NCBI RefSeq assembly: GCF_033100115.1
Contig: NZ_CP136910.1
Location: 2,170,001 to 2,234,000 of the forward strand
Direction: 5' to 3'
From: Anaerocolumna sp. AGMB13020
Lineage (GTDB): Bacteria; Bacillota; Clostridia; Lachnospirales; Lachnospiraceae
DNA length: 64,000 nucleotides
The notes under the pieces were generated by a model that was not told the origin of the DNA, searched no databases, and was given only the letters and a program-made list of their open reading frames with translations. Position numbers and translations under genes: made by a program. Positions 51,744-61,469 of this stretch are shown one piece after another. Each line of letters opens with the position of its first letter. Positions within the stretch are counted from its first letter, which is position 1.

Positions 51744-52007
51744 TTGTTACTTTCCAGGTTTATTCATTTACATATATTGCCTAGCACTATTTTACAACAT
51801 TCTGTAGGTGTAGCATATAGCTATGACCCAAGTACATATTTTAATGTTACAGTAAGTCCTACTTGTTCTGGTACTATCACATCATCCGGAAAAGATATAG
51901 TATGTTCAGCAACAGTGACAGTAACCTATAGCTATTATGAAAATAAAATAATTCATACTCAAACTTATGTAAAATATTTATCTGGTATTGTAGCTGCCAT
52001 CCGTTAG
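51744..52007 (+). pseudogene. Possible remnant of a secreted protein gene
   Basis: An open frame of 87 codons contains a Ser/Thr/Tyr-rich stretch (AYSYDPSTYFNVTVSPTCSG and SATVTVTYSYYENK) typical of small secreted proteins. It has no ATG and no ribosome site at the head. It may be the tail of a gene lost by insertion of the neighbouring region. No family was recognised. Confidence 0.3.
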
Positions 52008-52096
52008 ATAATCATCGTATAAACAATTTATAGACAACCAGTAAGTTACCATAGTATTGCAGTAAGTGGCTGCTTCAGTCTTTTCAAACATCAAGT

Positions 52097-52139
52097 TTTA
52101 AAATAGAGTCATTGTATCTCTTAAATATAATGACTCTAT
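52097..52139 (-). terminator. Terminator after the Nudix gene
   Basis: ATAGAGTCATT (52103-52113) pairs perfectly with AATGACTCTAT (52129-52139). On the minus strand TTTTAAAA follows. It lies 80 bp after the Nudix stop codon. Confidence 0.65.
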
Positions 52140-52219
52140 ACGAATGATGAACTAATTCCGCTATCTGATACAAGTAAAACTCACCTAGCCCGTTTTTTCA
52201 GTTAAAGTATTCCGCAGTC

Positions 52220-52621
52220 CTAAATATCTCTTCTAATGCGTTCAATAAGAGTTATATCTGCCGGTAACCATTCCACCGAATTCAATTCCTCTTTCCTCAA
52301 CCACTTTGCATCTTTATGTTCGTTCAGGACAATATCACCTGAAATGATCTCTCCCCAGAAACAATCCATAGAGAGGTGAAAGGTCGGATAATCATATTCA
52401 ATGGTATCAATCAAATCCCCTACTGAAATGTCTGTTTCAAGTTCTTCCTTTATTTCTCTTTGCAATGCTTCCTGCGGTGTTTCCCCTTCTTCGATTTTAC
52501 CACCAGGAAATTCCCATCCGCCTTGATACTCTCCATAACCACGTTGGGTCGCAAAAATGACTGGTTCTCCTATTTCATTCACAGATCTAATCACTGCAGC
52601 TACTACTCGAACTATTTTCAT
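52220..52621 (-). CDS. Nudix hydrolase (MutT/NTP pyrophosphohydrolase-like)
   Basis: This 133-residue Nudix protein has the GX5EX7REUXEEXGU box starting at GGKIEEGETPQEALQREIKEE (about residues 40-60), after the strand GWEFP. Its full length matches MutT/(deoxy)NTP pyrophosphohydrolases that clean oxidised or alarm nucleotides. It overlaps the helicase gene by 4 bp, so the two are translationally coupled. That link suggests it serves the helicase protein, perhaps in nucleotide-based defence. Confidence 0.88.
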   Translation of the reverse strand: MKIVRVVAAVIRSVNEIGEPVIFATQRGYGEYQGGWEFPGGKIEEGETPQEALQREIKEELETDISVGDLIDTIEYDYPTFHLSMDCFWGEIISGDIVLNEHKDAKWLRKEELNSVEWLPADITLIERIRRDI

Positions 52622-55600
52622 CCTACTTTTACTTCCTCTTTCTTAATCTTACTCTGTAAGTAACGTAATAAATCTTCTCTGACTGCATTGTGCATTTTCA
52701 TTTGAAATTTAGTTATATCACGTTCTTTCCCATTATTGTCTTTCTTACGTGCCGGTTCAACTTCTGTAACTTCAAACTGGCCCATATAGTAGAAACATGT
52801 TTCCGCATCACTTTTCTTCACAAAAAGATGTTTTCTTTGTGCTGTGGTAACATCCTTCACATAAGAACTATTAATTCCTCTTCCTATCTGAGAATCCCAT
52901 CGAAAGATCATATTATCCTCAAAGGCATCTGCATAATCCGGCTTACCATCCACATAATTCTTATCTTCGCTTTCTTCTTTATGATAAGTTACAAATATAA
53001 ATGCATCATCCTCTATACGCTTCATTCCATACATAGTAGATGATAAATCCTTTCCACAGTTCATCAAAAGGCTCACATCGCGCCTAGAGTATTTTTCATA
53101 TAGTACAAATGGAGAATTCTTCGCCTGATCTACAGAATATTTTTCTTTATATCTTCTAAGCCCTACTTCTACGATATCATTTACTTGTTTATAAAATTCC
53201 TTGTGTCTCAAACGATCAGCAAAACCTTTAAGTCTCTTAAGCAAGCTATCTTCATCATAATATATAATATCAATATGACTGTACTTTTTAAGCTCGTCTT
53301 CGTTGCTCACAAATTTACCCTTAAGTACTTCGATCGCATTTTCAAAGGAATGCATTTCAATTTCATAGCCATAAGACATTCGGAACTCTTGTTTTATTTG
53401 ATCCAGATTAATCACATCATTATCTAATAAATATTTTAATATTTCAAGCTCATATGGCCTTGCTCCACTGAGAATTGTCTTTGACAAGTACTCCAGAGTA
53501 ATCAATTCTTGTTCCGTTACTTCTCCTAAATATAGCTCCTTCTCAACCGACTCCAAAAAGCTTTGATACGTCTTATATTCCCGAATAATTAGTAGTGGAT
53601 CAATCTCTCCATTTTCATAGAAATCAAGGAGATAAGGTACTCTACCTATTTTATTTTTTAAAGAAATATAACTTTCTTTGATGATGGATTTCATACCCTT
53701 AATCTTATCAATGGAAGAAAAAATCTTATCCTTTGCAATCTCATCAAAATGAACCGTAGAAGATCCAGGAATTGTACTGTTACCACTAATCACATATTTA
53801 CGAATAGTATCTGGATTATAAGAACGATCACCGGATAAGGCAATTGGTATCATAAAGTTATTGTTATAATTTCCAATAAAATCAAGAATAACAACATATT
53901 CTTTCTCTTCGGCTTTTCTAAGTCCCCTTCCAAGTTGCTGAATAAATACGATTGGCGACTGCGTAGGACGAAGCATAATTACCTGATTCACTTCTACAAT
54001 ATCTACACCTTCATTTAATATTTCAACAGAAAAAATATAATCCAGAGGTTGTCTCACTTCAGAAGACTGGTCCGCGTCCATTGCTAGTCTTTCAAATGCA
54101 TCCTGACGTTCCTCCTCAGATGCATTTCCATTCAAGGCAATTGTTCTGTATAATTCCCCAGTTGCTGGATTTATTATCTGATTGAATTTTTCAGAGAGAA
54201 TTTCCGATTCATCTATTCTGGAACAAAATATTAACCCCTTTACACGATCACCACTATATCCATAGTAATTAGCCTTCCTTATAATGTGTCGAACACGTTC
54301 ATCTCCAACCAATTGATTAAAATCTTTTCCCGATATCTTTTTCGTGTTAATCTGCTTTTCATCCAACATAGAAATATCAGTAATTCCAAAATAATGAAAT
54401 GTACAAAGCATATTTTCTTCCATCGCCTGTTGAAGACGGATCTCATATGCAATCTGATGATTAAATATCTCATAAATATTCTTCCCATAGGTTGCATCAT
54501 CTCGTTTATCTGGTGTTGCTGTCATACCAAGCCATAGCTTTGGTTTAAAATAGTTCATCACCTTCTGATAGGTATCAGCAGACGTGTGATGCGCCTCATC
54601 CAAAATAATACAATCAAATGTCTTTGAGTCATACTTCAACAAATGTGCGTCTCGATTTAATGTTTGTATGGTAGCAAAAACATAATCACAGTTATATTCA
54701 CTATATCCAGCTCCAACTAATCCCATGGAAACTGACTTAGCAAATACTTTTTCATAAGATTTTTTAGTCTGACGTGCAAGTTGTCCTCTGTGAACCAAAA
54801 ACAAGACCTTTTTAAATCCCAACTCACGCATAGCAAATGCGGAGGCATATGTCTTTCCTGTTCCCGTTGCTGAAATCAAAAGTGCTCTTTCTTCGCCAGT
54901 TTCAATAATTTTTCTTAGGTTTGCAATAAACCCCACCTGCATATTGTTCGGATGCAATTGATATTTATCTATTGTTGATATTTCATCTTGTTTTGCAATT
55001 TTACGCTGATGTTTAATAATTTGATATCGTTCTTTATAGTTCTCGTAAAACTCATCATAGTTGAGTGCATATTTTGAGTTCCAAAGTTCCTTAAATTCTG
55101 AAATAACCTCAATCGCAAGCCCACCCTGGTCCGTAGATACCAGTTTTGTATTCCATTCTCTGTTACTTGTCAATGCTGACCTTGTTATATTTGAACTGCC
55201 GATAATAATTCGATAGATTTCTTCCTTTTTAAAAATATATCCTTTTGTATGAAAACCTTCTTTTGCAGCTTCAACATCATACATCTTAATTGTAATATTC
55301 TTAAGTCTATTTAATTTATCTAATGCCATTGGCTCACTGAAATTCAAGTAGTTGGTTGTAAGTATCTCTCCCGGAATATTTTTCTTCTCGAGTTCCTCTA
55401 ATGTCTGAAGAAGAGGTGTAAGTCCACCCATCGTAATAAATGCCACACTAATTTGGAACTGATCGCATACCAAAAGCTCATCCTCAATGGATGAGATGAC
55501 TTTCTTGCCTTCTTTGTAATTATTTGAAACAAATTGCGGCTTATATGCTAGATTAGATGAGAATGTTCCATCTATGTATGCTGTTTCAAATCCATTTCTT

Positions 55601-55626
55601 ATTTCTGCTAATTTTTCATTTGTCAT
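52618..55626 (-). CDS. PLD-like nuclease / DEAD-DEAH helicase with DUF3427-type C terminus
   Basis: This 1002-residue protein has three parts. The first is a phospholipase D-like N-terminal domain with H126-x-K128 and GSSN (about 143-146). The second is a superfamily 2 helicase with Walker A ATGTGKT (about 253-259), DEAH (343-346), GMTATPDKRDD and the QQLGRGLRKAE arginine-finger motif. The third is a long C-terminal region, of the DUF3427 type by layout, carrying DIIYYDEDSLLKRLKGFADRL and MIFRWDSQIGRG. Such proteins appear in defence islands. The Nudix partner and the HNH/UvrD neighbours support a DNA-defence role, which is an inference. Confidence 0.82.
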   Translation of the reverse strand: MTNEKLAEIRNGFETAYIDGTFSSNLAYKPQFVSNNYKEGKKVISSIEDELLVCDQFQISVAFITMGGLTPLLQTLEELEKKNIPGEILTTNYLNFSEPMALDKLNRLKNITIKMYDVEAAKEGFHTKGYIFKKEEIYRIIIGSSNITRSALTSNREWNTKLVSTDQGGLAIEVISEFKELWNSKYALNYDEFYENYKERYQIIKHQRKIAKQDEISTIDKYQLHPNNMQVGFIANLRKIIETGEERALLISATGTGKTYASAFAMRELGFKKVLFLVHRGQLARQTKKSYEKVFAKSVSMGLVGAGYSEYNCDYVFATIQTLNRDAHLLKYDSKTFDCIILDEAHHTSADTYQKVMNYFKPKLWLGMTATPDKRDDATYGKNIYEIFNHQIAYEIRLQQAMEENMLCTFHYFGITDISMLDEKQINTKKISGKDFNQLVGDERVRHIIRKANYYGYSGDRVKGLIFCSRIDESEILSEKFNQIINPATGELYRTIALNGNASEEERQDAFERLAMDADQSSEVRQPLDYIFSVEILNEGVDIVEVNQVIMLRPTQSPIVFIQQLGRGLRKAEEKEYVVILDFIGNYNNNFMIPIALSGDRSYNPDTIRKYVISGNSTIPGSSTVHFDEIAKDKIFSSIDKIKGMKSIIKESYISLKNKIGRVPYLLDFYENGEIDPLLIIREYKTYQSFLESVEKELYLGEVTEQELITLEYLSKTILSGARPYELEILKYLLDNDVINLDQIKQEFRMSYGYEIEMHSFENAIEVLKGKFVSNEDELKKYSHIDIIYYDEDSLLKRLKGFADRLRHKEFYKQVNDIVEVGLRRYKEKYSVDQAKNSPFVLYEKYSRRDVSLLMNCGKDLSSTMYGMKRIEDDAFIFVTYHKEESEDKNYVDGKPDYADAFEDNMIFRWDSQIGRGINSSYVKDVTTAQRKHLFVKKSDAETCFYYMGQFEVTEVEPARKKDNNGKERDITKFQMKMHNAVREDLLRYLQSKIKKEEVKVG

Positions 55627-55664
55627 TTAACTAGTCCCCTTTTATTAAATCTGGTTCCCTTGTC

Positions 55665-55839
55665 TCCTTGATGGATCAATCATAGACTGGCTGTATGTTT
55701 TTTTCTAGTATAATATAGAATTCTACTTGGAAATTTTCTTTTCTATAAAGTTCTTTCTACCTTTGATGCGTTGCCAGGTAGATCGTTTAATGCCTAAGAT
55801 ACTGCTAAGATGAAAATGAAATTCTAAAACGGAATAACG
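55665..55839 (-). pseudogene. Decayed second copy of the HNH endonuclease gene
   Basis: Minus-strand sequence here aligns with two separate parts of the intact HNH gene. The part near 55758-55830 encodes ALNDLPGNASKV against KLSNLPNNANKV of the intact protein, preceded by a match to the EFHLHLS region with in-frame stops. The part at about 55675-55757 matches the last 35 codons, with nucleotide similarity in ATAGACTGG, CTTGGAA and AAAGTTC blocks and two stops. About 800 bp between them are missing. It is a remnant with no function expected. Confidence 0.7.
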
Positions 55840-55965
55840 TCAGTTTTGATTCAAATAAAAAGTCATCGACTGATTGAACGTCTTTGAATAAATAGTACAC
55901 CTTTTACCCACTTCCTCAATAATTTCTGGTATTTTATCTCTGACTAGTTTATTATGTACTTTCAT
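55840..55965 (-). pseudogene. Truncated MazG-like NTP pyrophosphohydrolase gene
   Basis: The 41-codon frame starts with MKVHNKLVRDKIPEIIEEVG, the usual opening of MazG-like nucleoside triphosphate pyrophosphohydrolases (NKLVRDKIPEII). After about residue 30 the match stops, and the frame ends at 55840, where HNH-like remnant sequence begins. The ATG directly follows the HNH stop codon (TAAATG), so it was translationally coupled to the HNH gene. It is probably non-functional. Confidence 0.65.
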
Positions 55966-57129
55966 TTATGCTATGTTCCAGATTTCGTATCCTTGCCTCT
56001 TTGCAGAGTCATAAACTGGTCGCATATTCTTTTCTAAAATTCTATGAAACTCCTCCTTGGAATTCCCCACTCTGTACAGTTCCTGATTCGCCCATATGGA
56101 ATGTAAATTATCTCTATAACATGCTTCATATAGTTTGTGAACTCCTGGCTTCTCTTGTATCAATGCGTATAAAATATACTGATTATCAGCAAATCTTCCA
56201 AAGAATAAATCCCACTGTGGAAGTTTGTTACTTTTCTTGGAATTCCATGATGAATCCATAGGCATCAAATTCCATAATTCATCATTCATCACAAAAGACC
56301 ATGGAATAAAATGGTCCATATCATAATTCAATCGATCTATTTCTTCATTCTTAAACACATCCACTACTGGATGTAAATGCAATACAGCTTCCCAAAGTTT
56401 GCGTACATTATTAAGTTTTCTCATCTTTTCGTCCATTGGTGCCATTTTATACACTAATCCTGGAACATCCGGATTATTATTCTGTAGCCATTTAATTTTT
56501 TCTAATTGTATCCACCCCAATATAGCTACTGTACTATCTTGAATCATTTGAATCCAACCACTATTAAATATAATTGTTCGATTTAAGCCATTCTCACCAT
56601 CAAATACATAAGGTAAAAGAATTTCAGATTGACTTAACTTGTTGTAATATGCCATCATTCTCCCTGCACTACTATTCAAGTCAATTTTCTCTGTTCCACG
56701 GTTGGCAAAACCTGACAAAGCTTTATACGGAACATTTTTTGTAAGTTCCATTTTATATACGCGTAATTCTTTATCCTCAGCATATTCTATAAGCTTATTC
56801 TTAATTTGAACCTTGTTAGCATTATTAGGCAAATTGCTTAATTTAAAAAGTCTAAGTACCGCCTTCTCAAGATTATCCTTTATGACACCATCTCCAAATA
56901 ATCCGCTCAAATGAAGATGAAATTCAAGTACTGAATACCATGCATTTATAATCATCTCATCGATAATTTCTTCATATGTTGCTTGCGTCTTATCTTCTGC
57001 TATTAGTTGCACAATAGCTTCGAGCCAATAGAACTTATAGCAGAATGATGGATCCTTCATCATTCTTGAGAATCCCTCTATATCAAGAGTATTATAATAC
57101 TTTTCATCAAGAAACAAATCATCCAACAT
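55966..57129 (-). CDS. HNH endonuclease domain protein
   Basis: This protein of about 387 residues has a mostly helical N-terminal region and an HNH nuclease motif at about 272-297: YDMDHFIPWSF, then NLMPMDSSWNSKKSNKLP with the Asn and Lys of the HNH fold. The ATG at 57129 is preceded by GAAGGTGA. A TTG five codons upstream is less likely. It lies between the HTH gene and remnants of a second copy of itself. Such HNH proteins with DNA helicases nearby are common in phage-defence loci. Confidence 0.8.
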   Translation of the reverse strand: MLDDLFLDEKYYNTLDIEGFSRMMKDPSFCYKFYWLEAIVQLIAEDKTQATYEEIIDEMIINAWYSVLEFHLHLSGLFGDGVIKDNLEKAVLRLFKLSNLPNNANKVQIKNKLIEYAEDKELRVYKMELTKNVPYKALSGFANRGTEKIDLNSSAGRMMAYYNKLSQSEILLPYVFDGENGLNRTIIFNSGWIQMIQDSTVAILGWIQLEKIKWLQNNNPDVPGLVYKMAPMDEKMRKLNNVRKLWEAVLHLHPVVDVFKNEEIDRLNYDMDHFIPWSFVMNDELWNLMPMDSSWNSKKSNKLPQWDLFFGRFADNQYILYALIQEKPGVHKLYEACYRDNLHSIWANQELYRVGNSKEEFHRILEKNMRPVYDSAKRQGYEIWNIA

Positions 57130-57167
57130 TTCACCTTCTCTCAAAATAACATGTAATAAACTTAACT

Positions 57168-57341
57168 TTATTTCATTTTTTCTTTCCTTGGGTCTTCTGG
57201 TTTTTTAGAATCAGCAGGTATCAACCAAGTTTTACCCTTTATCATTGCACCGTCTAATCTTCCTTCTTTGCAATAGATGCCAACTCTTCTTTGTGATATT
57301 CCCCATTTTTCTGCAAATTCCGCTGTTGTTAAATATTCCAT
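57168..57341 (-). CDS. Small MerR/excisionase-type HTH protein
   Basis: This 57-residue protein has an excisionase/MerR-like HTH: TTAEFAEKWGISQRRVGIYCKEGRLDGAMIKG followed by KTWLIPADSKKPEDPR. I start at the ATG at 57341 after TGGAGGAC. The longer frame would overlap the helicase gene and lacks a site. Such small DNA-binding proteins often sit beside defence nucleases as regulators. It ends 38 bp before the HNH start. Confidence 0.75.
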   Translation of the reverse strand: MEYLTTAEFAEKWGISQRRVGIYCKEGRLDGAMIKGKTWLIPADSKKPEDPRKEKMK

Positions 57342-57384
57342 ACTTGTCCTCCATAAAATCAACAACAAACAATAATTTATGTCT

Positions 57385-60300
57385 CTAGTCCTTTTTATCA
57401 TCTTCATCAAAGATTTCTCTATTTGGATCTTCCAAATAATTCTTTAAATCCTTAATCTGTTTCTTTGTTATACACTCATCAAAATGATTACCATTGTACG
57501 TCGGATGAAGCACCGGATATTTTGCCTTTGTCTTTAGCAAATATTGATTGTTTATCATCCACTGAATAACTGCTCTCATGTCGTCTCTACTCATACCAGA
57601 ATAAATTCCATATTCTGCTACTTCATTTAATTTGTGCTTAATGATCTGTTTACTTTCTCCACCACACAAAACAGTAATTAGTATAGAAATTCCAAAATAG
57701 TAGTTTTCACTTATATGACCTAAGCATGAACTAACATTTTTTAAAAGATCATATAAATCCTGTTCTCTATAACACTTATTCTTGTTGCTTATCTCTTCTT
57801 CTATTGGTTTTTTAATCTTTTCTATTGATACTGATTGCTCCTTATTTTTTTCTTCTAAAGGAATCTCTCTTACTGCTGAAACGAATGTTTCTGTGAAATT
57901 AGTTTCAATATTTTTCAGGGTAAGATATTCATTTGTACCTATTGTGTTATTACATCCAGTTTTATCATTTTTATAGTTTGTGCATCCCATGAAATACCCA
58001 TTTCCTGCACTTTTTGCAATCAAATATCCATCTCGGCATTTGTCACACTTCATTATTGCAATTTTCCCAGCTTTAATATCATTTGTCATAAATCCGCACA
58101 TTTCCTGATCATTTGTGCACATATAAAGCTTTAGGCCATATGCATTCTTATATCTGAACTGCAAAGGATAATCGCAGATAGGGCATATCTTTCTTGTGGA
58201 ATTCTGCTTTATTTCCTCTTCGTTCCACTTCCCCTTCAGTACTACACTCTTATAATCACGCTTAATTTCAAGCAAGAACTCTGACGGATTTTGTTCCGGT
58301 GCAATAAAATAAACTCTATTTTTAGTTCTTGTCATAGCAACATAAAACAATCGTCTTTCCTCCGCGTAATCTATGGAGTTATCTCCCTTAATAACGAATG
58401 AAAGAACTGGATCATCCTCTATCTTAGATGGGAAGCCATAAGTCTCATTTTTTCCATTAACAACAATAACATTGTCATAACCAAGTCCTTTAGCCATATG
58501 AACAGTCATAAAAGTAATATCCAATTGTGGGTACTTTACTGAATTTATCTTATTTCCCCTTGCTTTATATTCAAATAATCCTGAACGTTCCAAATAGTCT
58601 CCATCAAAACCATATCGACCCAGTAAAAGAATAGTTCCATTTTCTTTTTTCCCTGCTTGTTGGTTAAATTCTATTATCTGATCAAGTGCAGTTTCAACTG
58701 CAGTTGCAGTAGCATACAAAACTCCACCTCTTCTATCCTGACCTCTTTGTTTATATGAATTATCATAGGTATAGATAATAACAGGGTCTTTTATTTTCTT
58801 TGGAGAAATAAGCTGCTTCTCAATTTGAACAGGATTCTTTTGAATAAAATTGCCGGCAATATCAATAACATCTTGTGCATTTCTGTAAGTACGGACAATC
58901 TTTAAAAGTTTTGCATAACCCATTTTTTCTTGGAATTTTGTAAAAAGAGAGATATCAGATCCACTAAATGCATAAATTGATTGCCAATCATCCCCAACCG
59001 CTATAATTTTACCGTCACACACTTCTGAAAGTGCTGTTGTTAAATCAAATCTCTGCCTTGAAATATCCTGGTACTCATCAACGATAATATATTTGAAATG
59101 AAGTTTCTCCTTCATCTCCTTAGCTCTTCTTAATACACGGGCAGACTCATTAATCATGTCTTCAAAATCAACTGCATTATTTTCCTTGAGATATCTCTGA
59201 TACTCGAGATAGCAGTCCTGACAAATATTTATGAATAATCTTGATCTAACGTTTGTTGTAGAATGATACATTCTATCAAACTCATCCGAATCAAATCCAT
59301 TTGTCTTGAAGTTTGTAATAAATCTACATATAAGATTTACCAACTTTCGTACATATCTTGATTCCTCTGAGGAAATTAGTTTATCCATAATCTCCTTGTT
59401 AGATCTTGGTGTTAACTCAAATCCGGCACTTTCAAGATTTTTTTGAAGATGCTTCAACAAACTATGCTTATCCTTATACTCAGAGAACGTGAAAATCAAT
59501 GTTGTCCCGTGTTCACGATGTAACCTTACCTTATCATTCACACTAAGCTTATATCTCTTTAATTCTTCTTCTGAAAATCTACTATTCTGTCCATCCTCAG
59601 TGACTCCAAAATGTTCAATATACGCTACCTTCTTCCCTTGTCGAATAATGAAATCGGGTGTATACGGTTTTCTTGAAAATGTAATGTTATATGGATAGAT
59701 TGGCTCATATTCATATTCAATATTGTTCAAATACAGAAAATTTGCAATTTGCACTTCCTGATAAGATCTAAGAACTTCATTCTGAATAGTAACCTTCTTC
59801 TTTGTTCTGGCATCAACTACTTCACGTCTGAATTCATCCAATTCACTACGCATTGTAGTATAATTTGCCTTAGCTGTTTTGTTAAAAAACTCGTTCAAAT
59901 CCGCCCCTTCATAAGGAGCCTCAAAATATGATGCAAAGAACATAATAAGATTATTAACTAAACTCTCATTTGTAAGAATAGCTTGTTTAAAATAATCCTG
60001 TAACAAGAAGTAAAGTTTAGAACCATCAAAAATATTCAAAGGTTCTGGATCATTTATTCTTAGAATAGCATTGCCAGTTGAATGGAATGTAGCTATTGGG
60101 CAATCTATATATAAATCCTTATTTATCTTCTCTCGAAGTTCTCCTACCGCTTTATTTGTAAAGGAAATAACTAGAATATCTCTTGGCTCTATCCCCTTCT
60201 TTTCAACCAGAAATTTGACCTTAGCTGCAACTGTAGTTGTTTTTCCAGCACCAGCTCCAGCAATTACAAGGCAGTAGTCTTCATCTGTAAGAATGACTTT

Positions 60301-60744
60301 TCGCTGATCCTCGTCAAGCATAATTACAGGGTCAACATCCTTCAGGATATTGTCTAAATACTCTTTTTCAGAAACAAGTGTCGTACTAATAAATACATTA
60401 TTTGCTTCATCTACTTTTCCTTCTATATGATCGTATAATTCAATAGCATTTGTAACATCTCGTTCTGCAATACCATTTTGTGCACAATATTTTTTTAGCA
60501 TTTTGCTATTCTGCAAAACCCTAAAAAAATCTATAGTTTCCTTATATGCTGGAATAATTGCTGCGTATTCACTTTTTGCAACATATATTATACCACTAAG
60601 CAATAGGTTTACTTCTTCATTAAAAGTCTTTATTTTTAAACATTCTTCACTTTGATTAATAGTTGTTTTTATACATCCCAGCTTTTCACCAAAACTAACT
60701 ATTCGCGAAAAAAAGTCCATACCACCTTGAAAGAAAATGTCCAC
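57385..60744 (-). CDS. UvrD/Rep (helicase IV-like) DNA helicase with C-terminal zinc ribbons and RQC-like domain
   Basis: This 1119-residue superfamily 1 helicase has Walker A AGAGAGKT (162-169), SFTNKAV, a YIIVDEYQDIS DEXQ motif, GDDWQSIYAF, FMTVHMAKGLGYDNVIV and VAMTRTKNRVYFI. An insertion between motifs I and II carries YTPDF and YIEHFGV, as in helicase IV. The C-terminal part has two Cys4 zinc ribbons (CPICDYPL to CTNDQEMC and CDKCRDGYL to CTNYKNDKTGC). A winged-helix RQC-like segment near the end (YYFGISILITVLCGG) completes it. The GTG at 60744 follows GGAGG closely. An ATG eight codons in is an alternative. Confidence 0.85.
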   Translation of the reverse strand: MDIFFQGGMDFFSRIVSFGEKLGCIKTTINQSEECLKIKTFNEEVNLLLSGIIYVAKSEYAAIIPAYKETIDFFRVLQNSKMLKKYCAQNGIAERDVTNAIELYDHIEGKVDEANNVFISTTLVSEKEYLDNILKDVDPVIMLDEDQRKVILTDEDYCLVIAGAGAGKTTTVAAKVKFLVEKKGIEPRDILVISFTNKAVGELREKINKDLYIDCPIATFHSTGNAILRINDPEPLNIFDGSKLYFLLQDYFKQAILTNESLVNNLIMFFASYFEAPYEGADLNEFFNKTAKANYTTMRSELDEFRREVVDARTKKKVTIQNEVLRSYQEVQIANFLYLNNIEYEYEPIYPYNITFSRKPYTPDFIIRQGKKVAYIEHFGVTEDGQNSRFSEEELKRYKLSVNDKVRLHREHGTTLIFTFSEYKDKHSLLKHLQKNLESAGFELTPRSNKEIMDKLISSEESRYVRKLVNLICRFITNFKTNGFDSDEFDRMYHSTTNVRSRLFINICQDCYLEYQRYLKENNAVDFEDMINESARVLRRAKEMKEKLHFKYIIVDEYQDISRQRFDLTTALSEVCDGKIIAVGDDWQSIYAFSGSDISLFTKFQEKMGYAKLLKIVRTYRNAQDVIDIAGNFIQKNPVQIEKQLISPKKIKDPVIIYTYDNSYKQRGQDRRGGVLYATATAVETALDQIIEFNQQAGKKENGTILLLGRYGFDGDYLERSGLFEYKARGNKINSVKYPQLDITFMTVHMAKGLGYDNVIVVNGKNETYGFPSKIEDDPVLSFVIKGDNSIDYAEERRLFYVAMTRTKNRVYFIAPEQNPSEFLLEIKRDYKSVVLKGKWNEEEIKQNSTRKICPICDYPLQFRYKNAYGLKLYMCTNDQEMCGFMTNDIKAGKIAIMKCDKCRDGYLIAKSAGNGYFMGCTNYKNDKTGCNNTIGTNEYLTLKNIETNFTETFVSAVREIPLEEKNKEQSVSIEKIKKPIEEEISNKNKCYREQDLYDLLKNVSSCLGHISENYYFGISILITVLCGGESKQIIKHKLNEVAEYGIYSGMSRDDMRAVIQWMINNQYLLKTKAKYPVLHPTYNGNHFDECITKKQIKDLKNYLEDPNREIFDEDDKKD

Positions 60745-60805
60745 TCGCCTCCATTATGTTTTTTTATCATTCGAATTTTATTTCTAAAGACAATATATTT
60801 CTTAA

Positions 60806-60834
60806 ATTATATTCCCTTATCCGAATATTTACAA
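60806..60834 (-). promoter_or_regulatory. Promoter of the UvrD-like helicase gene
   Basis: On the minus strand TTGTAA (60834-60829), a 17 bp spacer and TATAAT (60811-60806) precede the helicase start by about 60 bp. It is the cleanest consensus promoter seen in the window. Confidence 0.75.
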
Positions 60835-60964
60835 GTTGTTTTTTTCAAATAAGAATAATATGGAAACACATATCTTTGATACCATGCCTTAAAATCATTG
60901 ATGTCTTTTTTACTCCACACCTTCACCACTGTCTGCCATAAATATATTCAAATTTCATCCTCTT

Positions 60965-61180
60965 CTACTCCCTAAATGCTTCTAGATATTCATCAATCAT
61001 CCTTGTATCAATCAGTACAATTCTACTTGCATGAATCAATGCATGCGTTTCCTCTGTCATATTACGGAATGTATTTACTCTAACAGAATATCTCTTGGCA
61101 CCTTCTGCAACACGCAAATATCTTTTGTCTCCAATCATCTCCGGCTTAATGTTATCCGACAACACTCCTTTCTTCTTCAT
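60965..61180 (-). CDS. DUF6462-like excisionase-type protein
   Basis: This protein of about 71 residues has the pattern of DUF6462 proteins: KRYLRVAEGAKRYSVRVNTFRNMTEETHALIHASRIVLIDTRMIDEYLEAFRE in blocks. These are small winged-helix or excisionase-like proteins frequent on Lachnospiraceae mobile elements. I start at the ATG at 61180 preceded by AGAAAGGATGG. The longer frame has no site. It hints that this end of the island came from a mobile element. Confidence 0.7.
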   Translation of the reverse strand: MKKKGVLSDNIKPEMIGDKRYLRVAEGAKRYSVRVNTFRNMTEETHALIHASRIVLIDTRMIDEYLEAFRE

Positions 61181-61306
61181 AAAACCATCCTTTCTGATGT
61201 TTTCATTGGATGGTGATAGGTCCGATAGGCAATGCTTTCGTGTGAGCATATTAAACAGTCATTCGCAGACGCTTTTTATCTTACTCATGTTGCGCTCGTA
61301 GTAATA

Positions 61307-61352
61307 CAAAAAGGACACTTCTCTTCCCATTATCTGGGCTTTGAAATGTCCT
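61307..61352 (-). terminator. Probable terminator of the 716-residue gene transcript
   Basis: AGGACA (61312-61317) pairs with TGTCCT (61347-61352), with an inner CCCA/TGGG stem. On the minus strand it is followed by TTTTTG. It would end transcripts from the large upstream gene before the DUF6462-like gene. Confidence 0.55.
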
Positions 61353-61469
61353 AATATTTTTACCACATTTGACCACACGCTATTTCTCACATGTTTGTGA
61401 TTTTATTTGATTGTTACTGACTTCATAGATTATGGCATCAGCTTTCATATCCTCCATAGAGGTTCATTA

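Larger units (their letters stand above)
51717..52219. other. Intergenic region after agr locus 2
   Basis: This 503 bp stretch lies between the converging agr locus 2 and defence-island genes. It contains a coding-like frame without a start site (51744-52007) and the terminator of the Nudix-helicase unit (52097-52139). Nothing else is recognised. Confidence 0.5.
55627..55965. other. Decayed segment between helicase and HNH genes
   Basis: This 339 bp stretch holds no intact gene. It contains a truncated MazG-like start (55840-55965) and an internally deleted second copy of the HNH gene (55665-55839), both described separately. Confidence 0.7.
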
